A DNA stretch of 64,000 nt. It comes from Eikenella corrodens (GTDB lineage Bacteria; Pseudomonadota; Gammaproteobacteria; Burkholderiales; Neisseriaceae). Below are positions 23,789 through 34,564 of this stretch, piece by piece. A model generated the notes under the pieces. The model was not told the origin of the DNA. It was given only the letters and a program-made list of their open reading frames with translations, and made no database searches. The stretch spans positions 1,426,001 through 1,490,000 of the forward strand of contig NZ_LT906482.1 in the NCBI RefSeq assembly GCF_900187105.1. Reading direction: 5' to 3'. How positions within the stretch are numbered: the first letter of the stretch is position 1; every line of letters begins with the position of its first letter. The position numbers and the translations under genes are program-made.

Positions 23789-25648
23789 TCAGCGTTCCAC
23801 TTGGCTCACATCCCGCACCGCGCCTTTGTCGGCGGAAGTCGCCATGGCACCGTAGGCACGCAGGGCTGCGGAGACGTAGCGGTCGCGGTTTTCCGGTTTC
23901 CACGCTTTGCTGCCGCACGCTTCCATTTCGGCACGGCGGGCGGCGAGTTCTTCGTCGGACACTTTCAGATTGATGCTGCGGTTGGGGATGTCGATTTCAA
24001 TCGTATCGCCTTCGTGCACCAAGCCGATGGCGCCGCCTTCCGCCGCTTCGGGTGAAGCGTGGCCGATGGAGAGGCCTGATGTGCCGCCGGAGAAGCGTCC
24101 GTCTGTTAAGAGGGCGCAGGCTTTGCCGAGGCCTTTGGATTTCAGGTAGCTTGTCGGATACAGCATTTCCTGCATACCCGGGCCGCCTTTGGGGCCTTCG
24201 TAGCGGATGATGACGATGTCGCCGGCGACGATTTGGTTGCCCAAAATGCCTTCTACTGCGGCTTCCTGGCTTTCAAACACGCGGGCGCGGCCGGTGAATT
24301 TGAGGATGCTCTCGTCCACGCCTGCGGTTTTCACCACGCAGCCGCGTTCGGCGATGTTGCCGAACAAGACCGCCAAACCGCCATCTTGCGAGTAGGCGTG
24401 TTCGACGTTGCGGATGCAGCCTTTTTCGCGGTCGAGGTCGAGGGTTTTCCACATGCGGTTTTGCGAGAACGCTTGGGTGGTGCGTACGCCGCCGGGCGCG
24501 GCTTTGAAGCGTTCGATAGCGTGAGTGTTTTCGGGATTGGTCACGTCCCATTGTTCAATCGCGTCTTTCAGCGTCGGCGCGTGGATGGTGTACACGTCAG
24601 TGTGCAGTTTGCCCGCTTTGTCCAGTTCTTTCAGGATGGCGAAGATACCGCCGGCGCGGTGCACGTCTTCCATGTAGTAATCGTGGTTGTTGGGCGCGGT
24701 TTTGCAGATGCAGGGAACGACGCGGCTCAGGCGGTCGATGTCGGCCATTTTGAAATCCACGCCTGCTTCGTTGGCGACGGCGAGCAAGTGCAGGATGGTG
24801 TTGGTGGAACCGCCCATGGCGATATCCATGGTCATGGCGTTTTCAAACGCTTTTTTGGTGGCGATGCTGCGCGGCAACACGGTTTCGTCGTCTTGCTCGT
24901 AATAGCGTTTGGTGATTTCGACAATCATACGGCCCGCTTCGAGGAACAATTCTTTGCGGCCGGCGTGGGTGGCGAGGTAGGAACCGTTGCCGGGCAGGGA
25001 CAGGCCGAGCGCTTCGGTCAGGCAGTTCATGGAGTTGGCGGTGAACATGCCCGAGCAGGAGCCGCAGGTCGGGCAGGCGTTTTGTTCGACTTCTTCGACC
25101 TGTTGGTTGCTGACATTGTCGTCCGCCGATTCAATCATGGCGTCAATCAAGTCCAAGCGGCGTTCGGGTTGGATGTTGGCCACGCCGATGACCTTGCCCG
25201 CTTCCATCGGTCCGCCGGAGACGAAGATGGTCGGGATGTTCAATCGCATGGCGGCAATCAGCATGCCCGGGGTGATTTTGTCGCAGTTGGAAATGCATAC
25301 CAGCGCGTCGGCGCAGTGGGCGTTGACCATGTATTCGATGGAGTCGGCAATCAAATCGCGGCTGGGCAGGGAGTACAACATGCCGCTGTGCCCCATGGCG
25401 ATGCCGTCGTCGATGGCGATGGTGTTGAATTCTTTGGCGATGGCACCGGCTTTTTCGATTTCGCGGGCAACCAGCTGACCCATGTTGTGCAGGTGGACAT
25501 GGCCGGGAACGAATTGGGTGAACGAGTTGGCAACGGCGATGATGGGCTTGCCGAAGTCGGTTTCCATCACGCCGGTGGCGCGCCACAATGCGCGTGCGCC
25601 CGCCATATTGCGGCCGTGGGTGGAGGTTTTGGAGCGGTAGTCTGGCAT
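23789..25648 (-). CDS. ilvD: Dihydroxy-acid dehydratase
   Basis: A 619-residue iron-sulfur enzyme that dehydrates 2,3-dihydroxy acids to 2-oxo acids in valine and isoleucine synthesis. The N-terminus [20 protein letters not shown] is typical. Cluster Cys residues lie in [12 protein letters not shown] and [19 protein letters not shown]. The C-terminal motif [20 protein letters not shown] is complete. It appears full length and intact. It stands alone here, with the IS1016-like element downstream and an antiporter gene divergent upstream. Confidence 0.96.
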   Translation of the reverse strand: MPDYRSKTSTHGRNMAGARALWRATGVMETDFGKPIIAVANSFTQFVPGHVHLHNMGQLVAREIEKAGAIAKEFNTIAIDDGIAMGHSGMLYSLPSRDLIADSIEYMVNAHCADALVCISNCDKITPGMLIAAMRLNIPTIFVSGGPMEAGKVIGVANIQPERRLDLIDAMIESADDNVSNQQVEEVEQNACPTCGSCSGMFTANSMNCLTEALGLSLPGNGSYLATHAGRKELFLEAGRMIVEITKRYYEQDDETVLPRSIATKKAFENAMTMDIAMGGSTNTILHLLAVANEAGVDFKMADIDRLSRVVPCICKTAPNNHDYYMEDVHRAGGIFAILKELDKAGKLHTDVYTIHAPTLKDAIEQWDVTNPENTHAIERFKAAPGGVRTTQAFSQNRMWKTLDLDREKGCIRNVEHAYSQDGGLAVLFGNIAERGCVVKTAGVDESILKFTGRARVFESQEAAVEGILGNQIVAGDIVIIRYEGPKGGPGMQEMLYPTSYLKSKGLGKACALLTDGRFSGGTSGLSIGHASPEAAEGGAIGLVHEGDTIEIDIPNRSINLKVSDEELAARRAEMEACGSKAWKPENRDRYVSAALRAYGAMATSADKGAVRDVSQVER

Positions 25649-26060
25649 GGTTCGGGTCCTGTTTAATATGATGATTTATAGAATATTTGAGGCTACCTGA
25701 AAGCATGAACTGCAACGGAAGTTTAAACAGCTAAAGGCGGCATTTTTCAGGTAGCCTTTCGGTTGGGGCGTATTTTAGCTGAATAGCATGTGTTTGTTGC
25801 AAGTGCTACCGGGAATAGAGGTGAGACATTTATTTTTTATAATGCCTAATATTTTGCAATTTTATTGCATAAACTTCATTTCTAATATGATTCTAAACTG
25901 CTTTCAGGTAGCCTGAAACACAAATCAGGCGAATCTGTGCCCTTTTAAAATAGGTATTGCTGATGCCGGGATTGCCTTGCCGGGCGGGAAATGGTAGTTT
26001 GGCAGTCTCTTTACAAAATTTGTGGCACAAACTGCCAAGTTGAAGCGGGAGGAGACGGAA
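25649..26060. other. Divergent intergenic region ilvD / antiporter
   Basis: About 410 bases, AT-rich in the middle (25820-25910). A DUS pair spans 25690-25757 and a single reverse uptake sequence lies near 25905. A TATAAT occurs near 25838, but I could not find a convincing partner box. Confidence 0.5.
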
Positions 26061-27455
26061 GTGAACGAAACCAAAGAAGCCTTATTGGAAATGCAGCCGC
26101 GCGAGGCGGCGGTGATGGCCGCGCTGGTGGTGGCCGTGATGAGCATCACCATGATTCATTTCGGCTGGGTGCCACATTTGTCGGTAATTTTGGTGCTGTG
26201 CGGGCTGCTCTGTTTCGGCAAAGCCAAAGGGTTGGATTTCGGCCGTATGCAGCTGAGCATGGCGCGCGGCGTGCTCTCCGGCATCGGCGCGATTTATCTC
26301 TTCTTTTTCATTGGTTTGCTGGTGTCGGCGCTGATGGTATCCGGCGCGATTCCCACGCTGATGTATTACGGCTTCGAGCTGATTTCGCCGCAGTTTTTTT
26401 ATCTTTCCGCCTTCGTGCTCACTTCGATGGTGGGCGTGGCCATCGGCAGCAGCCTCACCACCTGTGCCACCCTGGGTGTGGCCTTTATTGGCATGGGCAG
26501 CGCGTTGGGTGCTAATCCGGCTGTGGTGGCCGGGGCGGTGGTGTCCGGCGCGTTTTTCGGCGACAAAATGTCGCCCATTTCCGACACCACCAGCATTGCC
26601 GCCTCCATTGTGGGCATCGATTTGTTCGACCACATCCGCAATATGATGTACACCACCATCCCCGCCTGGCTGCTTACCGCGCTGTTGCTTTGGCTGCTCT
26701 CCGGCCACACCGCTGCCGCCGATTTAAGCAGCGTGGCCGCCTTCCAAACCCAGCTGCAGGCCAGCGGCTTAGTGCACGGCTACACCCTGTTGCCCTTTGC
26801 CGTGCTGATCGTTTTGGCCATGCGCCGCGTGAACGCGATTTACACCATCATCATCACCATCGCCGTTTCCCTCGTGCTCACCTATCTGCACAGCAGCCCC
26901 AGCATAGAACAGCTCGGCGGCTACTTCTTCAACGGCTACGCGCCGCCAGAAGGCACCGATTTGGGCAATGTGGCCAAGCTGATTTCGCGCGGCGGCATCG
27001 GCAGCATGTTTTTCACCCAAACCATCGTTATCCTCGCCCTCAGCCTCGGCGGCCTGCTCAACGCCCTGGGCATCCTGCCCGCGCTGCTCTCTGGCATCGG
27101 CCATATGCTGGTTAACGCCGGCCGCGCCACCTTCACCGTGGCCGCCACTTCGCTGGGTGTAAACGTACTCATTGGCGAGCAATACCTCAGCCTGCTCCTG
27201 GCCGGAAACACCTTCAAGCCCATCTACGAGCGGCTCGGCCTACACCCGCGCAACATCGCCCGCACCGTGGAAGATGCGGGCACGGTAACCAACCCGCTCG
27301 TGCCCTGGAGCGTGTGCGGCGTGTTTATCCACCACGCCCTGGGCGTGCCCGTAATCGATTATCTGCCCTACGCCTTCTTCTGCTACCTCAGCCTGCTGCT
27401 TACCCTCGTGTTCGGCTTCACAGGCTTCACTTTGAGCAAGAATGAGGCGGCATAA
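26061..27455 (+). CDS. NhaC-family Na+/H+ antiporter
   Basis: A 464-residue inner-membrane antiporter of the NhaC family, exporting sodium in exchange for protons or, in some relatives, exchanging organic acids. About eleven to twelve hydrophobic helices are seen. Family motifs include TSMVGVAIGSSLTTCATLGV, VSGAFFGDKMSPISDTTSIA and ARTVEDAGTVTNPLVPWSVC. The GTG at 26061 is chosen because GGGAGGAG lies six bases upstream; a GTG at 26022 has no such site. The ion specificity cannot be read from sequence. Sodium handling may connect loosely with the nearby sodium channel, but this is only a thought. Confidence 0.85.
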   Translation: MNETKEALLEMQPREAAVMAALVVAVMSITMIHFGWVPHLSVILVLCGLLCFGKAKGLDFGRMQLSMARGVLSGIGAIYLFFFIGLLVSALMVSGAIPTLMYYGFELISPQFFYLSAFVLTSMVGVAIGSSLTTCATLGVAFIGMGSALGANPAVVAGAVVSGAFFGDKMSPISDTTSIAASIVGIDLFDHIRNMMYTTIPAWLLTALLLWLLSGHTAAADLSSVAAFQTQLQASGLVHGYTLLPFAVLIVLAMRRVNAIYTIIITIAVSLVLTYLHSSPSIEQLGGYFFNGYAPPEGTDLGNVAKLISRGGIGSMFFTQTIVILALSLGGLLNALGILPALLSGIGHMLVNAGRATFTVAATSLGVNVLIGEQYLSLLLAGNTFKPIYERLGLHPRNIARTVEDAGTVTNPLVPWSVCGVFIHHALGVPVIDYLPYAFFCYLSLLLTLVFGFTGFTLSKNEAA

Positions 27456-27481
27456 GCAGCACGACACCGCAAGTTGAAATA

Positions 27482-27535
27482 AGGCTACCTGAAAAATGCA
27501 AGGCAAGTTTCTGCTTTGTACTTTTCAGGTAGCCT
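27482..27535 (+). terminator. DUS-pair terminator of antiporter gene
   Basis: Facing uptake sequences ending in TTTT lie 26 bases after the stop codon. Confidence 0.65.
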
Positions 27536-27574
27536 TTTGTGTTGGCTTGGCTAAACGGCGGGAAGAGATTGAGG

Positions 27575-28312
27575 CTAGCTGAAAGCTAAGCGCTGTACTG
27601 CGCAGAACAGTGAGAATCCGAGTACGCCGCAGTCGATGAGGCGGATGATTTGGGTGGCTGCGTGAGTCAACGGGATAGGCGCGGCGGTTTGCCAGAGTGC
27701 CCAGCCGCAGAGCGTCAGCAGGGAGCAGATTGCCCAAAAAAGACTTTTCTGCCGTGCGGTTTTGGCCGAGCGGTGCGGTCGGCGGCGGGCGGCGCGGAGT
27801 GTAAACAGCAGGCAGCCGCCCAAGCCGAACACGCCGCCGCCATATTGCAGCCATTTATAGGCCAGCAGGGCGAATACCGGCTGTTGCAGCGGGGCAAAAT
27901 GTTGCACAAACCAGCCGGTCGGGTGGGTGAAGGCATCTAAAAACAGATGGGTAATCATGCCGAACAGGGCACTGAAAACAAAGGTAAACAGTACGACCGC
28001 CGTTTGGCGGCGTTTGTGCGTGGCGGCGGCGATGGTGCTTTCAGGTAGCCTGTAGGCTGCGTTGAGGCAGTCGGGTAGGAAGTCGCGCAAGGTGTGGTGC
28101 CACAAGGCAAGATAGAGCGCGTAGAGGGTGAAACACAGTGGCAGGTTCGGCCACAGCAGATTGGCCAAACTATGCCCGCCCGGCACGGCGCGACCGTGCA
28201 GGAAATACACGAAATCCGGCGCGAGGCTGCCGATAACCATGGCCGGGAAGTGAACGCGGCGGCAGCGGGCAAAGGGCAGCACGGCAACGGGGTGGGCAAG
28301 GGTGAAGGGCAT
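27575..28312 (-). CDS. DUF4184-like membrane protein
   Basis: A 245-residue integral membrane protein. The start MPFTLAHPVAVLPFARCRRV and the following PAMVIGSLAPDFVYFLHG match DUF4184 proteins, which share an HP-A...P and GS-x-APD pattern. GMITHLFLDAFTHPTGWFV adds a histidine/aspartate set that resembles metal-dependent membrane hydrolases (H-x-x-x-D). About six hydrophobic segments are visible. The function is not established in the family. A reverse uptake sequence lies inside the gene near 28040. It is divergent from no close neighbour and appears monocistronic. Confidence 0.7.
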   Translation of the reverse strand: MPFTLAHPVAVLPFARCRRVHFPAMVIGSLAPDFVYFLHGRAVPGGHSLANLLWPNLPLCFTLYALYLALWHHTLRDFLPDCLNAAYRLPESTIAAATHKRRQTAVVLFTFVFSALFGMITHLFLDAFTHPTGWFVQHFAPLQQPVFALLAYKWLQYGGGVFGLGGCLLFTLRAARRRPHRSAKTARQKSLFWAICSLLTLCGWALWQTAAPIPLTHAATQIIRLIDCGVLGFSLFCAVQRLAFS

Positions 28313-28460
28313 GGCGGGAGAAGATGGGCGGGCTTGGCAAGAGGCTACCTAAAGCGGGTTTTATTGAAGCTGCGCTTTCAGGTAGCCTGTGTTGAATCGG
28401 ATAGGGAGATGTTGGTATGCGGGCAAAGAATGGTAGGCAAAGGCTACCTGAAAATTGCCG

Positions 28461-29156
28461 TCAGCGTTTTTCAAACACCAAATCCCACACGCCATGCCCG
28501 AGCCGTTTGCCGCGGGCTTCAAATTTGGTTTCGGGGCGGTAGGCCGGGGTGGGGGCGTAGGCTTCGGCGGTGTTTTGCAGCTCGGGGAAGCTGCTCAGCA
28601 CTTCGAGCATCTGCACGGCGTATTCTTCCCAGTCGGTGGCGAGGTGGATGTAGCCGCCGCTTTTGAGTTTGGGCAGCAGTTTGGCCACGAAGGGGGCTTG
28701 AATCAGGCGGCGTTTGTGATGGCGTTTTTTGTGCCAGGGGTCGGGGAAGAAGATGTGGATGCCGCTTAGGCAGGCATCGGGCAGCATGGTTTCCACCACT
28801 TCCACGGCATCGTGGCGCATCACGCGGATATTGGTAATATCCTGTTCGGCCATGAGTTTGCACAAATTGCCCACGCCGGGGCCGTGCACGTCGATGGCGA
28901 GAAAGTCTTTTTCAGGTAGCCTTTTGGCGATTTCGGCGGTGGCGGTGCCCATGCCGAAGCCGATTTCGAGGATTTTGGGGGCTTCCCGGCCGAAGGCGGC
29001 GTTTAAATCAACAGGCGCATGTTGAAAATCCAGGCCGAAGCGCGGCCAGTTTTCATCGATGGCGCGCTGTTGGGCGGGGGTCATGTGGCCTTGGCGCAAA
29101 ACGAAAGATTTGATGCTGCGCGGGTGTTGTTCGTGTTGGGCATCGGATTGAGTCAT
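28461..29156 (-). CDS. trmB: tRNA (guanine-N7-)-methyltransferase
   Basis: A 231-residue SAM-dependent enzyme that methylates G46 in the variable loop of tRNAs. The SAM-binding motif is [32 protein letters not shown] follows. The catalytic signature [16 protein letters not shown] is complete. The C-terminal [10 protein letters not shown] and T[16 protein letters not shown] are typical. The ATG at 29156 gives the family-length protein; upstream codons to 29348 read through a Correia-like repeat and are not part of the gene. The repeat ends 35 bases upstream and may supply or disturb its promoter. Confidence 0.95.
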   Translation of the reverse strand: MTQSDAQHEQHPRSIKSFVLRQGHMTPAQQRAIDENWPRFGLDFQHAPVDLNAAFGREAPKILEIGFGMGTATAEIAKRLPEKDFLAIDVHGPGVGNLCKLMAEQDITNIRVMRHDAVEVVETMLPDACLSGIHIFFPDPWHKKRHHKRRLIQAPFVAKLLPKLKSGGYIHLATDWEEYAVQMLEVLSSFPELQNTAEAYAPTPAYRPETKFEARGKRLGHGVWDLVFEKR

Positions 29157-29190
29157 GTTGGGTATCTGCAATGTATGGATTAAATGGCGC

Positions 29191-29295
29191 TCTAGTGGAT
29201 TTAAATTTAAATCGGGACAAGGCGGCGAGCCGCAGATAGTACAATAGTACAGCAAGGCAGGCCAACGCTGTACCGGTTTTTGTGAATTCACTATA
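29191..29295. repeat. Correia-like element (copy B)
   Basis: A 105-bp element with terminal repeats TCTAGTGGATTTAAATTTAA and GTGAATTCACTATA. The interior GGACAAGGCGGCGAGCCGCA, then ATAGTAC and CAACGCTGTACCGG match neisserial short Correia repeats closely. It lies between trmB and recA. Confidence 0.75.
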
Positions 29296-29411
29296 TATTG
29301 CCAGCATCGGGCAGGGTGCTCAAATTTCAACCGCTTTCCGGCAAACACAGCGGCGGTGCTTTATGCGATAATCCGCCAGATTTATTCACACTTCAGAAAC
29401 AGGGATTGATT

Positions 29412-30497
<1,086 letters not shown>

Positions 30498-30508
30498 GCC
30501 GGCTGTAA

Positions 30509-30583
30509 AGGCTACCTGAAAACTTTGCGTCGCTCCGTTTTAGCTTTGCAGAAACTTCGCTTCGCTCCGTTTTCAGGTAGCCT
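30509..30583 (+). repeat. DUS pair with conserved 'GCAGAAACT' loop, after recA
   Basis: Uptake sequences flank TTTTAGCTTTGCAGAAACTT, the same loop core seen at 42971, 45941 and 50491. It probably terminates recA transcription. A further reverse uptake sequence follows at 30589. Confidence 0.65.
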
Positions 30584-30628
30584 TAATTTTTCAGGTAGCC
30601 CTAATCCCAACCGTTTTAAACCCACACC

Positions 30629-32107
30629 ATGATCACCCTGCAACAATTCCGCGAACAAGCCGCCGCCGGCTACAACCATATTCCGCTGGTGCAAGAGCTG
30701 CTGGCCGATTTGGATACCCCGCTTTCTATCTACCTTAAGCTCGCCAACCGCCCCTTCAGCTACCTGCTCGAATCCGTGGTGGGCGGCGAACGTTTCGGCC
30801 GCTATTCCTTTATCGGCCTGCCGAGCCGCACCTATTTGAAAGCCAGCGGCCGGCGGGTGGAGGTGTACCACAAAGGCCAAATCGTCGAGCAATACGAAGG
30901 CAATCCGCTGCCTTTCATCGAGCAGTTCCACTCCCGTTATAAAGTGCCCGAAATCCCCGGCCTGCCGCGCTTCATCGGCGGTTTGGTGGGCTATTTCGGC
31001 TATGAAACCATCTACCATTTCGAGCAGCTTGCCCACCGCCTGAAACAGCCTGCGAAAGCCGACCCAATCGGCACGCCCGATATTTTGCTCATGCTTTCTG
31101 AAGAGCTAGCCGTGGTGGACAACCTCAGCGGCAAAATCCACCTCATCGTGTATGCCGACCCGGCCGCCGACGAAGCAGGCTACCTGAAAGCCCGCGAGCG
31201 GCTCGAAGCCTTGCGCGAACAGCTGCGCCAAAGCGTTGCCCTGCCGCTCTCGCTCGGCAGCGCACAAACCACACCGCAGCACGAAACCGGCGAAGCGCGC
31301 TATAAAGAATACGTGCGCCGCATCCGCCAATATATTTTAGACGGCGACTGTATGCAGGTGGTGCCCAGCCAGCGCATGAGCCTGCCCTTTGCCGACAAGC
31401 CGCTCAGCCTCTACCGCGCCCTGCGCACGCTCAATCCTTCGCCCTATCTGTTTTACTACGATTTCGGCGATTTCCACATCGTCGGCTCTTCGCCCGAAAT
31501 CCTCGTGCGGCGCGAGCGTAACCAAATCACCGTGCGCCCCATCGCCGGCACCCGCCTGCGCGGCAAAACGCCGGAAGAAGATGTCGCTCAAGCCGAGAGC
31601 CTGCTGGCCGATGCCAAAGAAATCGCCGAACACGTTATGCTCATCGACTTGGGCCGTAACGACGTGGGTCGAATCAGCCAAACCGGCAGCGTGAAGGTAA
31701 CCGATAAAATGGTGATTGAACGCTATTCGCATGTGATGCACATCGTGTCCAATGTGGAAGGCGAGCTCAAACCCGGCATCGGTAATATGGACATCCTCGC
31801 CGCCACCTTCCCCGCCGGCACACTCTCCGGCGCACCCAAAGTGCGCGCGCTGGAAATCATTGAAGAGCTTGAGCCGGCCAAACGCTGCATCTACGGCGGC
31901 GCGGTGGGCAACTGGAGTTTCAACAACGACATGGACTTGGCCATCGCCATCCGTACCGCGGTGATTAAAAACGGCACGCTCTACGTGCAAAGCGGCGGAG
32001 GCATTGTGGCCGACTCCGATGAAGAAGCCGAATGGCAGGAAACCCAAAACAAAGCCCGCGCCGTATTGCGCGCTGCCGAGATGGTGCAGCAAGGGCTGGA
32101 TGGGTAA
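30629..32107 (+). CDS. trpE: Anthranilate synthase component I
   Basis: A 492-residue enzyme that converts chorismate to anthranilate with TrpG, the first step of tryptophan synthesis. The N-terminal regulatory segment has [18 protein letters not shown], where LLES is the tryptophan-binding motif for feedback control. The catalytic part contains [50 protein letters not shown] and [11 protein letters not shown]. An uptake sequence inside the gene near 31176 is read as AGYLKAR. It stands apart from other trp genes. Confidence 0.95.
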   Translation: MITLQQFREQAAAGYNHIPLVQELLADLDTPLSIYLKLANRPFSYLLESVVGGERFGRYSFIGLPSRTYLKASGRRVEVYHKGQIVEQYEGNPLPFIEQFHSRYKVPEIPGLPRFIGGLVGYFGYETIYHFEQLAHRLKQPAKADPIGTPDILLMLSEELAVVDNLSGKIHLIVYADPAADEAGYLKARERLEALREQLRQSVALPLSLGSAQTTPQHETGEARYKEYVRRIRQYILDGDCMQVVPSQRMSLPFADKPLSLYRALRTLNPSPYLFYYDFGDFHIVGSSPEILVRRERNQITVRPIAGTRLRGKTPEEDVAQAESLLADAKEIAEHVMLIDLGRNDVGRISQTGSVKVTDKMVIERYSHVMHIVSNVEGELKPGIGNMDILAATFPAGTLSGAPKVRALEIIEELEPAKRCIYGGAVGNWSFNNDMDLAIAIRTAVIKNGTLYVQSGGGIVADSDEEAEWQETQNKARAVLRAAEMVQQGLDG

Positions 32108-32115
32108 GCCAGGAA

Positions 32116-32178
32116 AGGCTACCTGAAAAAGAATAGGGCTACTTGAAAACGGAACGAAGCGAAATTTTCAGGTAGCCT
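32116..32178 (+). terminator. DUS-pair terminator of trpE
   Basis: Outer uptake sequences enclose a second, one-base-variant copy (GGGCTACTTGAA); T-rich 3' side. Confidence 0.6.
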
Positions 32179-32205
32179 TTTATCAGCCAATGGAACAGCC
32201 CAAAC

Positions 32206-32235
32206 AAAAAACCTTCGTTTTGCAACGAAGGTTTT
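32206..32235 (-). terminator. Terminator of tRNA-Ser
   Basis: AAAACCTTCGTT-loop-AACGAAGGTTTT lies just past the CCA end of the minus-strand tRNA-Ser and reads into a T run on that strand. Confidence 0.85.
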
Positions 32236-32240
32236 CAATT

Positions 32241-32330
32241 TGGCGGAAGCGGTGAGATTCGAACTCACGGTGGGTCTAACCCCACGACGGTTTTCAAGAC
32301 CGCTGCATTAAACCACTCTGCCACGCTTCC
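32241..32330 (-). tRNA. tRNA-Ser (TGA)
   Basis: A 90-base class II tRNA. The acceptor GGAAGCG pairs with CGCTTCC, the anticodon loop is CTTGAAA (anticodon TGA), there is a long variable arm, GTGGGGTTAGACCCAC, and CCA is encoded. It is followed on its own strand by a strong terminator. Confidence 0.95.
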
Positions 32331-32411
32331 GGTTCAAGAGCGCGAACTATACAGGATTTTTGTGGATTTTACCAGCATTATTTTTGGCAGCAGAAGAGCC
32401 TCTGATAGAAA

Positions 32412-32437
32412 ACAGGCTGCAACGGAGTGCAGCCTGT
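32412..32437 (-). terminator. Terminator of tRNA-Ile2
   Basis: ACAGGCTGCA and TGCAGCCTGT form a 10-bp stem; on the minus strand it ends in TTTTC. Confidence 0.8.
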
Positions 32438-32448
32438 GAGCCTATTCT

Positions 32449-32524
32449 TGGTGGGTCTGGCTGGTCTCGAACCAGCGACCAAAGGATTATGAGTCCTCTG
32501 CTCTAACCCCTGAGCTACAGACCC
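32449..32524 (-). tRNA. tRNA-Ile2 (CAU anticodon, lysidine type)
   Basis: A 76-base tRNA with acceptor GGGTCTG, anticodon loop CTCATAA and encoded CCA. The CAU anticodon alone would suggest Met. The anticodon 3' stem and T-arm, CCTTTGGTCGCTGGTTCGA, closely resemble tRNA-Ile2, whose C34 is changed to lysidine by TilS to read AUA. I therefore favour Ile2 over elongator Met. Confidence 0.8.
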
Positions 32525-32572
32525 GGCTAGAAAGGGCGGCATTGTACCGACAAGCCGCCGGCCTAGCAAGGA

Positions 32573-34519
32573 TTACTGTTTGTTTTCCTCGCTATCTAGG
32601 AAGCTGCGTAAGCGGTCGCTGCGGGTGGGGTGGCGCAGTTTGCGCAGGGCTTTGGCTTCGATTTGGCGGATACGCTCGCGGGTTACGTCGAACTGTTTGC
32701 CCACTTCTTCCAGCGTATGGTCGGTGTTCATATCGATGCCGAAACGCATGCGCAAAACTTTGGCTTCACGCGGGGTGAGGCTTTCCAAAACGTCTTTGGT
32801 GGCTTCGCGCAGGCTGGAATACATGGCAGCATCGGCCGGAGCGATGTTGTTTACGTCTTCGATGAAGTCGCCCAAGTGGCTGTCATCATCGTCGCCGATG
32901 GGGGTTTCCATGGAAATCGGCTCTTTGGCAATCTTCATGATTTTGCGGATTTTATCTTCCGGCATTTCCATCAATTCGGCCAGTTTGGCGGCATCCGGGT
33001 CTTCGCCAGTTTCCTGTAGATACTGGCGTGAGATGCGGTTCATTTTGTTGATGGTTTCAATCATGTGCACTGGGATGCGGATGGTGCGTGCCTGGTCGGC
33101 AATCGAACGGGTGATGGCTTGGCGTATCCACCAGGTGGCGTAGGTGGAGAATTTGTAGCCGCGCCGATATTCGAATTTATCCACCGCTTTCATCAGGCCG
33201 ATATTGCCTTCCTGAATCAAATCGAGGAATTGCAGGCCGCGGTTGGTGTATTTTTTGGCGATGGAAATCACCAGGCGCAAGTTGGCCTGAATCATTTCTC
33301 GCTTGGCGGCGGCGGTTTCTTTTTCGTTCGCCACCATGTTTTTGCTGATTTCTTTCAGCTCGGCAATGGAAATCTGCGCGTGCTGCTCTTGTTCGATAAG
33401 GATATTCTGCTTTTCGATAATGGCATATTGGAAGCGGCTCAGGGCTTCGCTCCACACGCGGTTTTTACCGATTTCAGCCTCCACCCAGTTTAAATCGGTG
33501 ATATTGGGCAGGAAGTTGTTGATGAAGTAGTCCCGATCCATGTGCACACGGTTGAGGCAGATGTCGCGGATTTCGCGCTCCAGGCGGCGGATACTGTCTA
33601 CGCGGGTGCGCAGATTGTTGCTCAAGGTTTCAATCTGGCGGGTGGTAAAGCGCACGTTGAGCAGCTGGTCGGCGATGTAGTTGCGCAGGTTCAGGTAGGT
33701 TTTGTGCTGGCTGTGGTGTTTTTGCAGCGCGGCAACCATTTTCTTATAGGTGGCTTGGATGTCTTCGAAGTGGGCCAGCACTTTTTGCTTGAGTTCTTCG
33801 AGGTTGGCAGCAGAGATGGCGCCGGCATCCTCTTCGTCGGCGTCTTCTTCGTCGGCATCTTCGTCTTCGCTTTCCTCTAAATCAGCCTCTGGAGCGGATT
33901 CTTCGGCTTTGTCCACGCCAATGCCCAATTCGTCGAGCAGCTCTTCGTGCGGGTCGATGATGTCTTCCACCACTTCGTCCACGCGGATTTCGTCGTTGCG
34001 CACCTTTTCAATCAGTTCGAGGATTTCGGCAACCGATCCGGGGCAGGCGGAGATGGCCTGAATCATGTTGCGCAGGGCGGTTTCGATTTTTTTGGCGATA
34101 ACGATTTCGTCTTCGCGCGTGAGCAAATCCACCTGCCCCATTTCGCGCATATACATGCGCACCGGATCGGTGGTGCGGCCGAATTCGGAGTCGGCGCTGG
34201 AGAGGGCGGCTTCGGCTTCGGCAACGGCGTCGTCGTCGGTCATATTGGCCGTATTGTCGGCCATCAGCAGGGTTTCACTGTCGGGTGTTTCTTCGGTTAC
34301 CTGAATGCCCAGGCCGGAAATCATATTGACGATATTGTCGATCTGCTCGGCATCCGACATATCGTCGGGCAGGGCATCGTTGATTTCGGCGTAGGTAATG
34401 TAGCCTCGTTCTTTACCTTGCAGAATCAGCTGTCTGAGCCGTGCCCTTTGCTCCTCCGGGGTGAGCGGGCGGTTGCTTTCGTCTTGTTCTTCGGTGGCGG
34501 GGTTGTTCTGTTCGGACAT
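32573..34519 (-). CDS. rpoD: RNA polymerase primary sigma factor (sigma-70)
   Basis: A 648-residue housekeeping sigma factor. Region 1.1 fills the first about 80 residues. Region 1.2 has [21 protein letters not shown] non-conserved acidic insert near residues 210-235 is almost all Asp, Glu and Ala. Region 2 includes [20 protein letters not shown] and [20 protein letters not shown], which recognise the -10. Region 4 ends with [20 protein letters not shown], which recognises the -35. The ATG at 34519 follows GAGAG; a GTG at 34537 is the alternative. It lies 45 bases after dnaG, the usual macromolecular synthesis operon pair, without rpsU. Confidence 0.97.
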   Translation of the reverse strand: MSEQNNPATEEQDESNRPLTPEEQRARLRQLILQGKERGYITYAEINDALPDDMSDAEQIDNIVNMISGLGIQVTEETPDSETLLMADNTANMTDDDAVAEAEAALSSADSEFGRTTDPVRMYMREMGQVDLLTREDEIVIAKKIETALRNMIQAISACPGSVAEILELIEKVRNDEIRVDEVVEDIIDPHEELLDELGIGVDKAEESAPEADLEESEDEDADEEDADEEDAGAISAANLEELKQKVLAHFEDIQATYKKMVAALQKHHSQHKTYLNLRNYIADQLLNVRFTTRQIETLSNNLRTRVDSIRRLEREIRDICLNRVHMDRDYFINNFLPNITDLNWVEAEIGKNRVWSEALSRFQYAIIEKQNILIEQEQHAQISIAELKEISKNMVANEKETAAAKREMIQANLRLVISIAKKYTNRGLQFLDLIQEGNIGLMKAVDKFEYRRGYKFSTYATWWIRQAITRSIADQARTIRIPVHMIETINKMNRISRQYLQETGEDPDAAKLAELMEMPEDKIRKIMKIAKEPISMETPIGDDDDSHLGDFIEDVNNIAPADAAMYSSLREATKDVLESLTPREAKVLRMRFGIDMNTDHTLEEVGKQFDVTRERIRQIEAKALRKLRHPTRSDRLRSFLDSEENKQ

Positions 34520-34564
34520 GTTTCTCTCGTTGTTCACAGGTCGGTCGGTGTAATCGGCATTGCC

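Noticed and set aside
24233-25666. Long open frame antisense to ilvD
   Set aside because: A codon-bias shadow: Val/Gly/His/Phe-rich with no recognisable domain.
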